Made by a program: the position numbers and the translations under genes. Source: Scytonematopsis contorta HA4267-MV1 (GTDB lineage: Bacteria > Cyanobacteriota > Cyanobacteriia > Cyanobacteriales > Nostocaceae). Taken from it: a DNA stretch of 64,000 nt. The notes under the pieces are model-generated. The model ran no database searches. It was not told the origin of the DNA and worked only from the letters and a program-made list of their open reading frames with translations. This document shows, piece by piece, positions 7,459-16,564 of this stretch; the stretch's first letter is position 1; each line of letters starts with the position of its first letter. The stretch spans positions 1-64,000 of the forward strand of contig JAHHIC010000055.1 in NCBI GenBank assembly GCA_019359035.1. Reading direction: 5' to 3'.

Positions 7459-8934
7459 TTAACCATTGAGCTTCTTCTCGATTAATTGGTTAGTGAGTTT
7501 AGGCTCGGCACGTTTATTGGTCTTTTTCAGAACTTGTCCTACAAAGAAGCCTTTGAGATTAGTGTTACCTTTGCGAAATTTTTCTAGTTCTTTAGGGTTA
7601 GCAGCGATAACTTCGTCGATGATAGATTCCAATATTGCTGGGTCACTAATTAGCTCAGAACCAGCAAAGGCTTCTTCAGGGCTAACACCTTTAAGCAAAT
7701 CGGGTAACTTTTCCTTTGCGATCGCGTTGCCAATTTTTCCGCTTTCGATGCGAGTAATAAGGTCAGCGAGATTGGTAGGGGTAAGACCGATATCAGTGAT
7801 GCTAACCTTATTTTTGTTAAGATATGCGGCAATATCTTGAGTAATCCAGTTAGCAGCAGCTTTAGCAGAAGCACCCCTCTCAATTACAGTTTCAAAATAT
7901 TTTGCCACCGAAGTTTCTTCAGTTAAAACTCGTGCATCGTAAGCAGAAAGTCCCAATTCATTTTCATAACGATAGCGTTTTTGTGCAGGAAGTTCAGGGA
8001 TTTGAGAAAGCCAATTTTCCAGTTGTTTTTCAGAAACTTCAATAGGACTCAAATCGGGTTCAGGGAAGTAGCGATAATCGCTAGAGCCTTCCTTTTTCCG
8101 CATACTGACAGTACGTTGCGAACCTTCTTCCCAGAGACGAGTTTCTTGTACAATTTTCTCACCAGCTTCGATGGCTGCTATTTGACGTTCAATCTCGTGT
8201 TCAATCGCTCTTTGAATAGCGTTGAAAGAGTTCATATTTTTAATTTCAACTTTAACGCCAAATTCCTTTTGCCCAACCGGACGTACAGAAATATTGACAT
8301 CACAACGAAGCGAACCTTCTTGCATATTTCCGTCGCTTACACCTAAATAGCGTACAATACGACGTAATTCTTCTGCATATTCAGCAGCTTCTTGGCCAGA
8401 ACGTAAATCTGGTTCCGAAACAATTTCCACCAAAGGTATACCAGCACGATTGTAATCTACCAAAGAATAAGTAGACCCAGAAAGACGCTCGCTACCAGCG
8501 TGAACTAACTTACCTGCATCCTCTTCCATATGCAAACGAGTGATACCAATGCGTTTGCGCTTCGGATTACCATCTTTATCAATCAACTCTATTTCTAACC
8601 AGCCATGTTCAGCAATGGGCAAGTCGTACTGAGAAATTTGATAATTTTTAGGTAAGTCAGGATAAAAATATTGTTTGCGGTCAAATTTGCTATATTTTGC
8701 GATTTCGCAATTTAGTGCTAAACCAGCTTTAACTGCATATTCTAGGACTTTTTCGTTGAGTACAGGTAACACCCCAGGTAAACCCATACAAACAGGGTCA
8801 ATATTAGTGTTAGGGTCAGCACCAAACTCAGTGGAGCTATTAGAGAAAATTTTGGTATTTGTACTTAGCTGACAGTGGGTCTCTAAACCGATAATAGCTT
8901 CGTACTCAGTTTTCACTCTCAGTGCGGAAGTCAT
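7459..8934 (-). CDS. gatB: Asp-tRNA(Asn)/Glu-tRNA(Gln) amidotransferase subunit B
   Basis: With GatA and GatC, converts misacylated Glu-tRNA(Gln), and Asp-tRNA(Asn) where needed, to Gln-tRNA and Asn-tRNA; cyanobacteria lack glutaminyl-tRNA synthetase and depend on it. The protein is 491 aa, the usual length. The N-terminal YEAIIGLETHCQLSTNTKIF, VCMGLPGVLPVLN, RKQYFYPDLPKNYQISQYD and RLHMEEDAGKLVH are GatB signatures and form the cradle domain with the kinase-like active site. The C-terminal ~150 residues (from about 340) are the helical YqeY-like tail that grips the tRNA elbow, ending NLKGFFVGQVLKKTNKRAEPKL. ATG at 8934 is clear. gatA and gatC are not adjacent, so the gene is monocistronic here. 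Confidence 0.97.
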   Translation of the reverse strand: MTSALRVKTEYEAIIGLETHCQLSTNTKIFSNSSTEFGADPNTNIDPVCMGLPGVLPVLNEKVLEYAVKAGLALNCEIAKYSKFDRKQYFYPDLPKNYQISQYDLPIAEHGWLEIELIDKDGNPKRKRIGITRLHMEEDAGKLVHAGSERLSGSTYSLVDYNRAGIPLVEIVSEPDLRSGQEAAEYAEELRRIVRYLGVSDGNMQEGSLRCDVNISVRPVGQKEFGVKVEIKNMNSFNAIQRAIEHEIERQIAAIEAGEKIVQETRLWEEGSQRTVSMRKKEGSSDYRYFPEPDLSPIEVSEKQLENWLSQIPELPAQKRYRYENELGLSAYDARVLTEETSVAKYFETVIERGASAKAAANWITQDIAAYLNKNKVSITDIGLTPTNLADLITRIESGKIGNAIAKEKLPDLLKGVSPEEAFAGSELISDPAILESIIDEVIAANPKELEKFRKGNTNLKGFFVGQVLKKTNKRAEPKLTNQLIEKKLNG

Positions 8935-9178
8935 AAATCAGAAAATTATAAATATATTCTTTCCCAAACTACCATTGTAAACCATCCATATTGCTGAACT
9001 GGCACAAAAAATGAGAAATTACTTAATTACTTCTTCCTTTGCGACTTTGCGGCTTTGGGTGAGTTAATAAAATTTTTAATATATTTAAAATTTAGCTGCC
9101 CAACTGACAAATCACAACAAAATAGCTGATTTTTGTCAACCGAACAGCCCAAATTTATATTGCAAAAGTCGCTATCTA
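8935..9178. other. Intergenic region between frp and gatB
   Basis: A+T-rich; carries the gatB upstream region and the frp 3' flank. CTTTGCGACTTTGCGGCTTTG at about 9038-9057 is a short direct repeat of low interest. No element recognised. Confidence 0.5.
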
Positions 9179-9508
9179 TTACATACGTGAGAGAGCAGCT
9201 ACTTTACTAAGCTTACTGGTCTCCAATCCTTTTAATTCATCGAGCTTTAGCCAACCTTCTTGAACTAACCTTGCGAGAACAAAGATAAGCACAGAATATC
9301 TATAATCATACTTACCATCTATCTCGTGTCTCCTTGCACTTAAGAAATCGTGTAAACTCCACATATCCTCAAGCTTTACGATAGAAGTTGCGCTATCACG
9401 AACTTGGGTTATTAAGGCGTTTATTTCTCTTTCATAAGCTTTTTTGAAGGCTTCTTTTGCTACCAATTGTTCCGTTTCAGTCCACTCTGCTTCACTCACT
9501 TGCATCAT
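9179..9508 (-). CDS. frp: Fluorescence recovery protein
   Basis: Binds the photoactivated red form of orange carotenoid protein, speeds its return to the orange form and detaches it from the phycobilisome, so that full antenna capacity is restored after strong light. The 109-aa protein is the family's size. Residues reported as important in FRP are in register: Trp50, His53, Asp54 and Arg60 in the segment DMWSLHDFLSARRHEIDGKY. The rest is helical with a compact C-terminal head (LVQEGWLKLDELKGL). The start ATG at 9508 is followed by a second ATG. It follows ocp on the same strand after about 120 bp, the usual ocp-frp order, so it may be partly co-transcribed with it. Confidence 0.95.
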   Translation of the reverse strand: MMQVSEAEWTETEQLVAKEAFKKAYEREINALITQVRDSATSIVKLEDMWSLHDFLSARRHEIDGKYDYRYSVLIFVLARLVQEGWLKLDELKGLETSKLSKVAALSRM

Positions 9509-9628
9509 TAAAACCTGAATTTTTAATGGTAATTTATTTTACCCAATTTTGCCACTGGTTCTAGGATAATTGAGCGCTCTGCACTTGCATAGCGCTCTAG
9601 TAATTTTTTACATTTTACTAAATTGAAT

Positions 9629-10582
9629 CTAGCGAGCTAGGTTCAAAAGTTCTTTGGGAGATGCTAACAAGTCAATTGCCACAAAGAAAATTTTGTTATC
9701 AGGACCAATCAGGAATCTCCAAGCCATATTCATACCAACACTGGCACCGAACCAAGGAGTTTGTACTTTACCAGTAACTTTTATTTGGGTATAGCCATCA
9801 TCAGCAGGTTCTTCGACACCTCGTTCTGGTATTAGCTTCAGATTTTGACAATCTTCTCTGAAGAATTTCAATACAGCTTCCTTACCAACAATAGGTCTTT
9901 GGAAAGGAGGTTGCAGAGCTCCATCAGGTGCGAATAGCTCAATTAGCGCATCAAAGTCATTCGCGTTCAAGTTATTCATATAACTTGTAACTGTCGCGTT
10001 TTGAAGTCCTTCGATGGTGACATTAGTACGTTTTGATACTTCTTGAGGAGGAACAAAAGGTTCAGCAATAGTCTTGGAACCACCTTTAGTATCAAATCCC
10101 ATATCAACCACGGCATTGCGTAATACCGTAATTTGTTGACCTTGGTCTAAAGTTGTTATCGCGTTCAATACTGCTGTGGCATTTGCGGAAAGCTGGTATC
10201 CTTCTGGAATAGGAGCAACAGTTCCATCTTCCATCCATTCGCCTAACTGATACCAGAAACCTAACTTAATATTCGCAGACCAGGAACCATAGGTTCTGCA
10301 AATAGGTGTGTCAGCACGATTGGCTAAATCACACATAACTTGCATTTGTTCCTTAAAGTCCATCTTCTTAATCTGGTCCATTGTCGATTGGGCAAATTGC
10401 ATACTAGCCGCTCCAGGAGCTGCAACTGTAATTGTTTTACCCATTTCCAGATAAGCAAACCAAATCAATGCAAGTTGGTCTTCCGCACTCAGTTGATTAA
10501 ATCTCGCAATTGTAGCAGGTACGACATCAGCTGCTAGAGTGTTAGGGAAAATATTACGGGCTGAATCGATGGTAAACGGCAT
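9629..10582 (-). CDS. ocp: Orange carotenoid protein (OCP1 type)
   Basis: Water-soluble, ketocarotenoid-binding blue-light sensor that quenches phycobilisome excitation. At 317 aa it matches the classic OCP length. The N-terminal helical domain (about 1-165) and C-terminal NTF2-like domain (about 195-317) are complete. Carotenoid-contacting residues are present: Trp41, Trp110, Tyr201 and Trp288; the interface residues Asn104 and Trp277 are also kept. Arg155 is present, but its salt-bridge partner Glu244 of the well-studied Synechocystis protein is Asp here, a conservative change. With frp just downstream, I assign the OCP1 class. A dyad-bearing promoter lies upstream (10672-10703). Confidence 0.97.
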   Translation of the reverse strand: MPFTIDSARNIFPNTLAADVVPATIARFNQLSAEDQLALIWFAYLEMGKTITVAAPGAASMQFAQSTMDQIKKMDFKEQMQVMCDLANRADTPICRTYGSWSANIKLGFWYQLGEWMEDGTVAPIPEGYQLSANATAVLNAITTLDQGQQITVLRNAVVDMGFDTKGGSKTIAEPFVPPQEVSKRTNVTIEGLQNATVTSYMNNLNANDFDALIELFAPDGALQPPFQRPIVGKEAVLKFFREDCQNLKLIPERGVEEPADDGYTQIKVTGKVQTPWFGASVGMNMAWRFLIGPDNKIFFVAIDLLASPKELLNLAR

Positions 10583-10671
10583 GGTAGATACCTACTTTAG
10601 ATAGATTTGCAACAAAGTAAAATTTTAATCAAAAGCTTTTGGAGGCAGTGTTTTATCCTCTCTGTGATTAA

Positions 10672-10703
10672 AGTATCACAAAAGTTTACAATTTGTAAAC
10701 TTT
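10672..10703 (-). promoter_or_regulatory. Candidate ocp promoter with perfect 11-bp dyad
   Basis: On the minus strand, -35 TTTACA (10699-10694), 16-base spacer, -10 GATACT (10677-10672). The -35 lies inside the perfect dyad AAAGTTTACAA-N-TTGTAAACTTT (10681-10703). Predicted start near 10665 gives a leader of about 83 bases. Confidence 0.5.
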
Positions 10704-11108
10704 TTTTGCGCTACTCTCATTAATTTTTTGGCATTAACTCCCGTAATTACCGAAAAAGACTTCCCTGGGAAAATGCTTGTAAATCTCTCAAAATCTAGTG
10801 TTGAGCATTCAACTACCTATAATATGCTTTTATTTTCTATTTTTTATAGAATCTGCTTATGTTAAGCATAAAATACACTTCTTAACAAGGAAACCCTACC
10901 CCAACCCAATACTTGTCGCTTAAGCTCGACAGTACGAAAACTCGTAGGTTGGCTCGTTCCACGTTCACCGAAGGTGGAGCGGAGCGCTTAACCCAACAAG
11001 CAACCGAAAAGTTGGGTTTCCGTTATTCCTCAACCCAACCTACAAAATCTCTTAATCAAGCAGTATTGACAGTTAACTAGACTTGTGTATATAGGGTTTC
11101 TTATGGTG
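10704..11108. other. Intergenic region with dispersed repeat
   Basis: Upstream of ocp and downstream of the kinase gene. From about 10935 to 11045 it holds a mosaic of GTAGGTTGG, GCGGAGCGCTTAACCCAAC and CAACCCAACCTAC, the same dispersed family as at 7100. The remaining sequence shows no gene. Confidence 0.55.
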
Positions 11109-13943
11109 CTATTTAGAAAACCCTCTCAAAACCCCATTTAGTTTTTCTAATAACTGAATAGCAGTGTAAGGCTTAGGTAAAAAATAATTTAAACTAGATT
11201 TGGATTCTTGATAAAAAGGCACTTGCTCACTTGTAGTTAATCCGCTGACAGCAATTATTTTTAACAAAGGATTCATTTTTTGCAAAGTAGTAATAGTCAC
11301 AGCGCCATCCATGTCAGGCATCATCATATCAATAATTGCGGCATGAATTTTATCTTTATTTTGAGCATATAGTGCTATTGCTTCAATACCATCACTAGCA
11401 GTTATGACTTGATAGTTGTAGCTTTCTAGAGTAGTTTTGCTAATTTCTAAAATAGAAGCTTCATCATCTACAACTAAAATACATTCCCCATTTCCGGGAA
11501 AAATTTCTTCGTTTTTAACTGCAAAAGTTACCGAGGTCTCTACCGTTGGTAAATATACTTTAAATGTTGTACCTTTCCCAATGCAACTAGAGACAGTAAT
11601 AAAACCACCATGACCTTTAATAATGCCCATCACCGTAGATAAACCCAGTCCAGTACCTTTTCCAAATTCTTTAGTAGTAAAAAATGGCTCAAAAATTCTA
11701 TCCACTATTTCTTGAGGAATTCCATTACCAGTATCTGAAACTGCCAAAACAATATAAGAACCAGCTTTTGCATCTAAATTCATGCGAGCATAGTTTTCAT
11801 CAATCAAACAATTCTCAGCAGATATTGTTAAATTTCCTGACATTGACATCGCATCACGCGCATTTAAACACAAATTCATCAGCACCTGATGTATTTGAGT
11901 GCCATCACCACAAATAGGTAGTAAATCTGGCTGAATTACCGTATCAACTGTAATTGATTTAGGAAAAGTTTGTTCGACAATTTGCTTCATTTCGGCAATT
12001 AATTGTTTCACATTTAATACCGAACGTTCCCCTTCAATTCCCCTTACGTAGGACAGCACTTGCTTTACCAAATTTGCACCGCGTTTGGCATTATTTTCTA
12101 CTATTGATAACATTTGCTGACTGCGCTCATCAGTGGTTTTAGCCTGCAACACTTGTACTGACATTAAAATTGGTGAAAGTACATTATTTAAATCATGGGC
12201 TATACCACTAGCAAGAGTACCTATACTCTCTGTACGTTGGGTGCGTAAAACTTGTTGCTCTAGACGTTTTTTCTCACTTATATCACTATCCACAACTAAA
12301 ATGGATTTGGGATGTTTGTATTCGTCCCTGACTAAAGTCCAACAGCTTTCAACAATAATTTCTTTACCTAATTTATTAACTTTTTGTAATTCTCCTTGCC
12401 AATAGCCATGTTTCAAAACATGTCTATAAATCTCTAAATTTTTGGGAATAAATTTCTTATACAAAAGCTTATTAGCATTATTGCCAATAGCCTCTTCCGA
12501 TTTCCAACCATAAAGTTTTTCTGCACTTTTATTCCACAAAACAATATTATTATGTAAATCGCGAACAATAATAGCGTCCGTTGTCACATCCAGTAATGCC
12601 GCTTGTTCTCTTAATTGATGCTCTGATTTTTTGCGAACTGTAATATCTTCAAAAATATACAAACGTCCAAAATATTTATCATTTTCGTCACGCACTTGTG
12701 TGGAAAATCTTCTAATAATTCTACCATCATTAAATATTACTTCGTCTTCAATAACCGCACGATTTTCCGGATGATGTAAAGGTTGAGACGATTCTAAAAA
12801 AGTTGGTATATCTTCTACTTCTAGGAGGCATTCAGAAAGAACATCTTGATGTTTTAATTCTCCATTTTCCATACCTTCTTTTAGGTGTTCGATACCCCAA
12901 ATTTTACAAAAACTCTCATTAAAATATAAAATATCATTAGTACAGTTATCTACTACATAAAATGCCAGGGGTGACACACTGGTCATCGAACGTAACAGTG
13001 CTTCTTTCCAATGTAATTGCTTTTCTGCTTCCTTCCGTTCAGTAATATCTTCTACCACATAAGCAAATCGTCCAGCACCTTCAAAGCAGCATGTGCTGAT
13101 TGAGGAAACTGTAGCCCTCAACCATCGCTTATCTTCTAAAGTTTCGTGGAGATATTCAAAACTTACGGGTAATTTAGTTCGTTGCGCTTGATGATAGTAA
13201 GGCATCCAATCGCGTACATATGTTTGTGGTAAAAAGGTACTATATCCAAAACGATTTTGTCCTATTTCTGGAATATTGCTTAAAAATTTCCCTTTAGCTG
13301 CATTGTCTGATATGTGAGAGATGCCTTCAGAATGTAATTCCACAACACCCATCATCATCGGCACGTTATCAAAAAAGCTGCGAAGAGTACATTCGCTCTC
13401 CTGTAAGGCTTGTTGTGACTGCTTATATTCATTCTGAATAATTGCCAGTTCAGCTAAATTCCTTCTAATTTCCAACTGTCTAGTTACCTGACGACTTATG
13501 CTTTGTAAGGCTTCTACTTGCTGCGGAGTAATTTGACGCGGTACTTTATCCACAACGCATATAGTTCCCACAATCTGTCCCGATGGCACTTTTAATGGTA
13601 CACCTGCATAAAAACGAACATACGGTTCAGATGTAACTATAGGAGAAAGTGCGTAGCGTTCATCAGCCAAAGTATCTGGAATAATCAAAACTTCCCCACT
13701 TTCCATACAAATAGGGCAAAATCCAATACTTGTGGATGCTTCTTCTAAATTTAAGCCAACCTTTGCCTTAAACCACTGACGATTAGCAGTAATAAAATTA
13801 ATTAGAGCGATGGGGGTGTTACAAACTTGTGCCGCTAAACTTGCTAAATCGTCAAATGCTTCTTCTGGTGAAGTGTCCAGAATTTGATACTGTTGCAATG
13901 CTTCAAGCCTTGCTGCTTCATCATAAAAAAATAAAGATTTCAT
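11109..13943 (-). CDS. Hybrid sensor histidine kinase: GAF, three PAS, HisKA, HATPase, receiver
   Basis: A 944-aa cytoplasmic signalling protein without membrane segments. An N-terminal GAF domain (about 20-165) is followed by three PAS/PAC modules (about 185-305, 310-440, 445-560; TERKEAEKQL, TVRKKSEHQL and SEKKRLEQQ mark their ends). The dimerisation helix carries His583 in GIAHDLNN, then the ATPase lobe with NLCLNARDA (N694), SDTGNGIP and GKGTGLGLS. A C-terminal receiver domain (about 820-940) has the phosphoacceptor Asp872 in IDMMMPDMDG and Lys in LPKPY. The GAF lacks an obvious bilin-binding Cys motif, so light sensing is not supported. No response regulator is adjacent; output may go through a separate Hpt or regulator. 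The signal is unknown. Confidence 0.9.
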   Translation of the reverse strand: MKSLFFYDEAARLEALQQYQILDTSPEEAFDDLASLAAQVCNTPIALINFITANRQWFKAKVGLNLEEASTSIGFCPICMESGEVLIIPDTLADERYALSPIVTSEPYVRFYAGVPLKVPSGQIVGTICVVDKVPRQITPQQVEALQSISRQVTRQLEIRRNLAELAIIQNEYKQSQQALQESECTLRSFFDNVPMMMGVVELHSEGISHISDNAAKGKFLSNIPEIGQNRFGYSTFLPQTYVRDWMPYYHQAQRTKLPVSFEYLHETLEDKRWLRATVSSISTCCFEGAGRFAYVVEDITERKEAEKQLHWKEALLRSMTSVSPLAFYVVDNCTNDILYFNESFCKIWGIEHLKEGMENGELKHQDVLSECLLEVEDIPTFLESSQPLHHPENRAVIEDEVIFNDGRIIRRFSTQVRDENDKYFGRLYIFEDITVRKKSEHQLREQAALLDVTTDAIIVRDLHNNIVLWNKSAEKLYGWKSEEAIGNNANKLLYKKFIPKNLEIYRHVLKHGYWQGELQKVNKLGKEIIVESCWTLVRDEYKHPKSILVVDSDISEKKRLEQQVLRTQRTESIGTLASGIAHDLNNVLSPILMSVQVLQAKTTDERSQQMLSIVENNAKRGANLVKQVLSYVRGIEGERSVLNVKQLIAEMKQIVEQTFPKSITVDTVIQPDLLPICGDGTQIHQVLMNLCLNARDAMSMSGNLTISAENCLIDENYARMNLDAKAGSYIVLAVSDTGNGIPQEIVDRIFEPFFTTKEFGKGTGLGLSTVMGIIKGHGGFITVSSCIGKGTTFKVYLPTVETSVTFAVKNEEIFPGNGECILVVDDEASILEISKTTLESYNYQVITASDGIEAIALYAQNKDKIHAAIIDMMMPDMDGAVTITTLQKMNPLLKIIAVSGLTTSEQVPFYQESKSSLNYFLPKPYTAIQLLEKLNGVLRGFSK

Positions 13944-14549
13944 TAAGTTTTTCCTAATATTACTTAACTAGTAATTTTTGTGCTACGCCACAATCCCAAT
14001 TTATTTGTGTGAAGCAAATCTGTAATCCTAGGTAAGAAGCTTTTCATAATTTGTAAGGCATACCCGACAAGGCTTTTACGGAACTTTATCAGGTATTAAG
14101 GTATGCTTGGTTTTCTTTCGATAATTCCCAAAAAAAAATTTTAGCTAGCAACATACTGAATTTCCCTGCGTGGTAGACAAGAGGGTCTTTAAATTTAATT
14201 AAGCCGTCACTTCACTTCAGCCGTTAAATAGTTACTTGGAGCCACAAGCAAGGAGAGTAGATACTTTTACTACTTTAAATATAGTAATATGTCTTAGGAT
14301 GGATGACAAAGTAGATTTATACATTACGTAATTGTACGCAAATTATATCAGATTTGCGTAATTCTTGGTAAAGGCTATCAAATTATTTTAATTATCATTT
14401 CCATAGATGGAATATAGGGCAATAGTCCCTAGGTTCTGGATAAAAGTAGTGCGATGTATTCGCGAACTGCTGACTGATAGCGGGCAAGATGCCCACACTA
14501 CAGTAAATCATTTAAGATTGCTGTAGGTATTTATATTTAAACTAAACAG
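13944..14549. other. Gene-free region between the kinase and moaE
   Basis: About 600 bp. GCATACC (14058-14064) can pair with GGTATGC (14100-14106) across a 35-base loop; significance unknown. A short GGGCAAGATGCCCAC hairpin of the dispersed family is near 14483. No riboswitch was recognised upstream of moaE. Confidence 0.5.
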
Positions 14550-14999
14550 ATGGATTCGCTTATTTCGGACATTAAGCCAAAGCTTGAAGATAGTTTTACT
14601 ATTACTTTTGTACCGCTATCAGTTGAAGATGTTTACGCAAAAGCTGATGACTCTGCTAATGGTGCTGTGGTTATTATGAGTGGTATGGTTCGTAATAAAA
14701 CTGATGGTAAGGCTGTGGAGTTTTTAGAGTATCAAGCTTACGAACCAATGGCTTTACAAGTGTTTTATCAAATTGCTGCTTTTATTCGTCAACAATGGAC
14801 TGATGTGACTCGTGTTGTTATTCATCATCGTATTGGAAATTTACGAGTCGGTGAAATTAGTGTTTTAATCGCTGTGGGTTGTCCCCATCGCTCTGAAGCG
14901 TTTGAAGCTTGTCGTTATGCTATTGACACTCTTAAAAAAAACGCTCCTATTTGGAAAAAAGAAATTTGGCAAGATGGTTCTAAGACTTGGGTTTGCTAA
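14550..14999 (+). CDS. moaE: Molybdopterin synthase catalytic subunit
   Basis: Large subunit of molybdopterin synthase; with the sulphur carrier MoaD it puts the dithiolene into cyclic pyranopterin monophosphate during molybdenum-cofactor synthesis. GAVVIMSGMVRNKTDGKAVEFLEYQAYEPMA and VVIHHRIGNLRVGEISVLIAVG are the family's core, followed by HRSEAFEACRYAIDTLKKNAPIWKKE with the conserved Arg and the two active-site lysines. At 149 aa it has the normal length. ATG at 14550 is the only sensible start. No moaD or other moa gene is within the window. Nitrate reductase is one likely cofactor user, which is inference. Confidence 0.95.
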   Translation: MDSLISDIKPKLEDSFTITFVPLSVEDVYAKADDSANGAVVIMSGMVRNKTDGKAVEFLEYQAYEPMALQVFYQIAAFIRQQWTDVTRVVIHHRIGNLRVGEISVLIAVGCPHRSEAFEACRYAIDTLKKNAPIWKKEIWQDGSKTWVC

Positions 15000-15177
15000 A
15001 TATTTCTCAACAATCAATCTTATGAAACCCGCTTAAAACACAAATAATTTATCAATAAGTTATATATGTTTACAAAATTCACATAAATCTATTTCAGTTT
15101 GTAACTATTTAACTATTACTCGCGACTATTCCTTTAGACTGAGATGCAATAGAAAAAGGTCTAGGATAAATAAACAA

Positions 15178-15498
15178 ATGGAAACAACAGATTCTCTTTG
15201 TCACGAGTTTTTCGTGCTTATTTCCTTCATCGCTTCAATTGCAGGATTGGTTCTACTCTGGGAGAAAAAACCAAAGGAAGATGATGCCGAAGAAACTGAA
15301 CGAATTTTATTTAGAATGAGCTTTTCTTACTGGCTTGTTTACTGTTTCGCTTTTACAACTCAGAAGGTGATTATACCGGATTGGGAAACTGTACTGTTGA
15401 GTTTGAAAATCACAGCAGCCCTTTCATACCTTTTAACTTTTTCTTGTATCCTCAGCTTGCCTCTACATAAGTTTGCTGTACATAGTGTCGAAGAGTAA
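15178..15498 (+). CDS. Small membrane protein of unknown function, 106 aa
   Basis: Not recognised. Three hydrophobic segments are visible: about 9-26 (FFVLISFIASIAGLVLLW), about 43-58 (MSFSYWLVYCFAFT) and about 70-92 (VLLSLKITAALSYLLTFSCILSL). A short charged loop, KKPKEDDAEETER, separates the first two. The start ATG at 15178 follows an A-rich stretch with no strong ribosome site. Its neighbour moaE on the same strand is about 180 bp upstream, so co-transcription is possible but there is no functional link. The composition and length make a real membrane protein likely. Confidence 0.6.
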   Translation: METTDSLCHEFFVLISFIASIAGLVLLWEKKPKEDDAEETERILFRMSFSYWLVYCFAFTTQKVIIPDWETVLLSLKITAALSYLLTFSCILSLPLHKFAVHSVEE

Positions 15499-15623
15499 TT
15501 TGTGATTTGTAATTTGTGATTCGTAATTTGTAATTCGTAATTCGTTCTGGGTTCAAACTTTTTCCCGAACTATTACGAATTATTTATTTTTGGAGTAATA
15601 ATGACCAATTACCAAATTACGAA

Positions 15624-15917
15624 TTATTTTTGCATAACGACTGCAATGGCTGTTTCAAGTTTATCCTGACTTAAAGTAGTCAAAATAAATACTTCTTGCA
15701 CCGTTTTTCCATGCCTTGCTATTACCTTAAATCCTCCACGAATGGGGACAGAAATACGCAATTGCATTTTGGGGCTATGACCTTTAACACGACCAATAAC
15801 CCCTGGTGTAATTGTTTGAACGCCGTCGAGTTGACATAGACGCTCTAAAATTGGTATCAAACCTGGAATATGAGTAGAGTGATTCCACACCAACCTGCCA
15901 TCGCCCTTATTGCTCAT
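15624..15917 (-). CDS. DUF2103-family protein
   Basis: A 97-aa protein resembling the DUF2103 family of predicted metal-binding proteins: KGDGRLVWNHSTHIPGLIPILERL at the N terminus, then QTITPGVIGRVKGHSPKMQLRISVPIRGGFKVIARHGKTVQEVFIL. His residues in NHSTH and in KGHS are candidate ligands. The frame reaches much further upstream (to 16010), but that part overlaps clpS in another frame; ATG at 15917 gives the family-like N terminus and starts only 5 bases after the clpS stop, so the two genes form an operon. A function alongside ClpS in protein quality control can be guessed but is not shown. Confidence 0.75.
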   Translation of the reverse strand: MSNKGDGRLVWNHSTHIPGLIPILERLCQLDGVQTITPGVIGRVKGHSPKMQLRISVPIRGGFKVIARHGKTVQEVFILTTLSQDKLETAIAVVMQK

Positions 15918-15922
15918 TATAT

Positions 15923-16249
15923 TTAAGCCGCTTCCAGGGGAGCCATTGTTAAACCAGCACGACGCAATTGCTGGTGATACAGTTCCGCTGGCTCTTGTGG
16001 GCCTGTCCAAACAATGGCTTGACCTTCGTCATGTACTTGGTTGGTAAGTTCCCAAGCACGGTCGCTACTCATTCCTGGAATGTATTTCATCAAACACTGG
16101 GCTACGTGTTGAAACGTATTAAAATCGTCATTCAAAACAATCACTTTGTAATTAGGATAGAGCTTGCGGGTAACTTGACTTTTACCTTCAGGCGTAACAG
16201 TTGGTGCTGTTGCCATCCCGTAAACAGCTGCTGAAAGTCGTGTAGTCAT
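15923..16249 (-). CDS. clpS: ATP-dependent Clp protease adaptor ClpS
   Basis: Adaptor that binds N-degron substrates and hands them to ClpC/ClpP; it also blocks other substrates. The conserved core is present: YPNYKVIVLNDDFNTFQHV with the Asn-Asp pair that reads the substrate's N-terminal amino group, then the Met-rich wall CLMKYIPGMSSDRAWELTNQVHDEGQAIVWTG and the C-terminal EPAELYHQQLRRAGLTMAPLEAA typical of the main cyanobacterial ClpS. Start is ATG at 16249 (108 aa) or ATG at 16219 (98 aa, MATAPTVTP), with ACGGG just upstream of the latter. The DUF2103 gene follows after 5 bases on the same strand. Confidence 0.93.
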   Translation of the reverse strand: MTTRLSAAVYGMATAPTVTPEGKSQVTRKLYPNYKVIVLNDDFNTFQHVAQCLMKYIPGMSSDRAWELTNQVHDEGQAIVWTGPQEPAELYHQQLRRAGLTMAPLEAA

Positions 16250-16564
16250 AAGACACTTGGCTAACGGTTAAATAACAACTCAACTACAAATAACTAGTTT
16301 AATCCATTAGAAAGAACACGGGAGGATGAGAACTGTTGACTGCTGACTGTTGACTGTTGACTGATAATTTCTTAAAAAGAACACGAGAGGATGAAAACCC
16401 CTTATTTTACATATAATAAGGCTATTAAATCCTGTGCTACACTCCCTAGCGAATTACGAATTGCGTTCGCGAAGCGTGCCGCCTCGGCTTATTGCGAATT
16501 GCGTAAGCGCTCCGCTCCACTGCGTGAACGCGCAGCGTGCCCATAAAGGCATATTGCGAATTGT
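16250..16564. other. Repeat-filled intergenic region
   Basis: About 16326-16362: TTGACTG heptamers. About 16450-16560: GCGTTCGCGAAGCGTGCCG, GCGTAAGCGCTCCGCTCC and CGCGCAGCGTGCCCATAAAGGCAT, pieces of the dispersed palindromic family. ACACGRGAGGATGARAAC occurs twice (about 16316 and 16381). The clpS upstream region is included. Confidence 0.6.

Noticed and set aside
14150-14549. Molybdenum-cofactor riboswitch before moaE
   Set aside because: Searched by eye for the Moco-motif core; nothing convincing was found.
15924-16010. Long N-terminal extension of the DUF2103 protein
   Set aside because: It overlaps clpS in another frame and does not match the family; ATG at 15917 fits.
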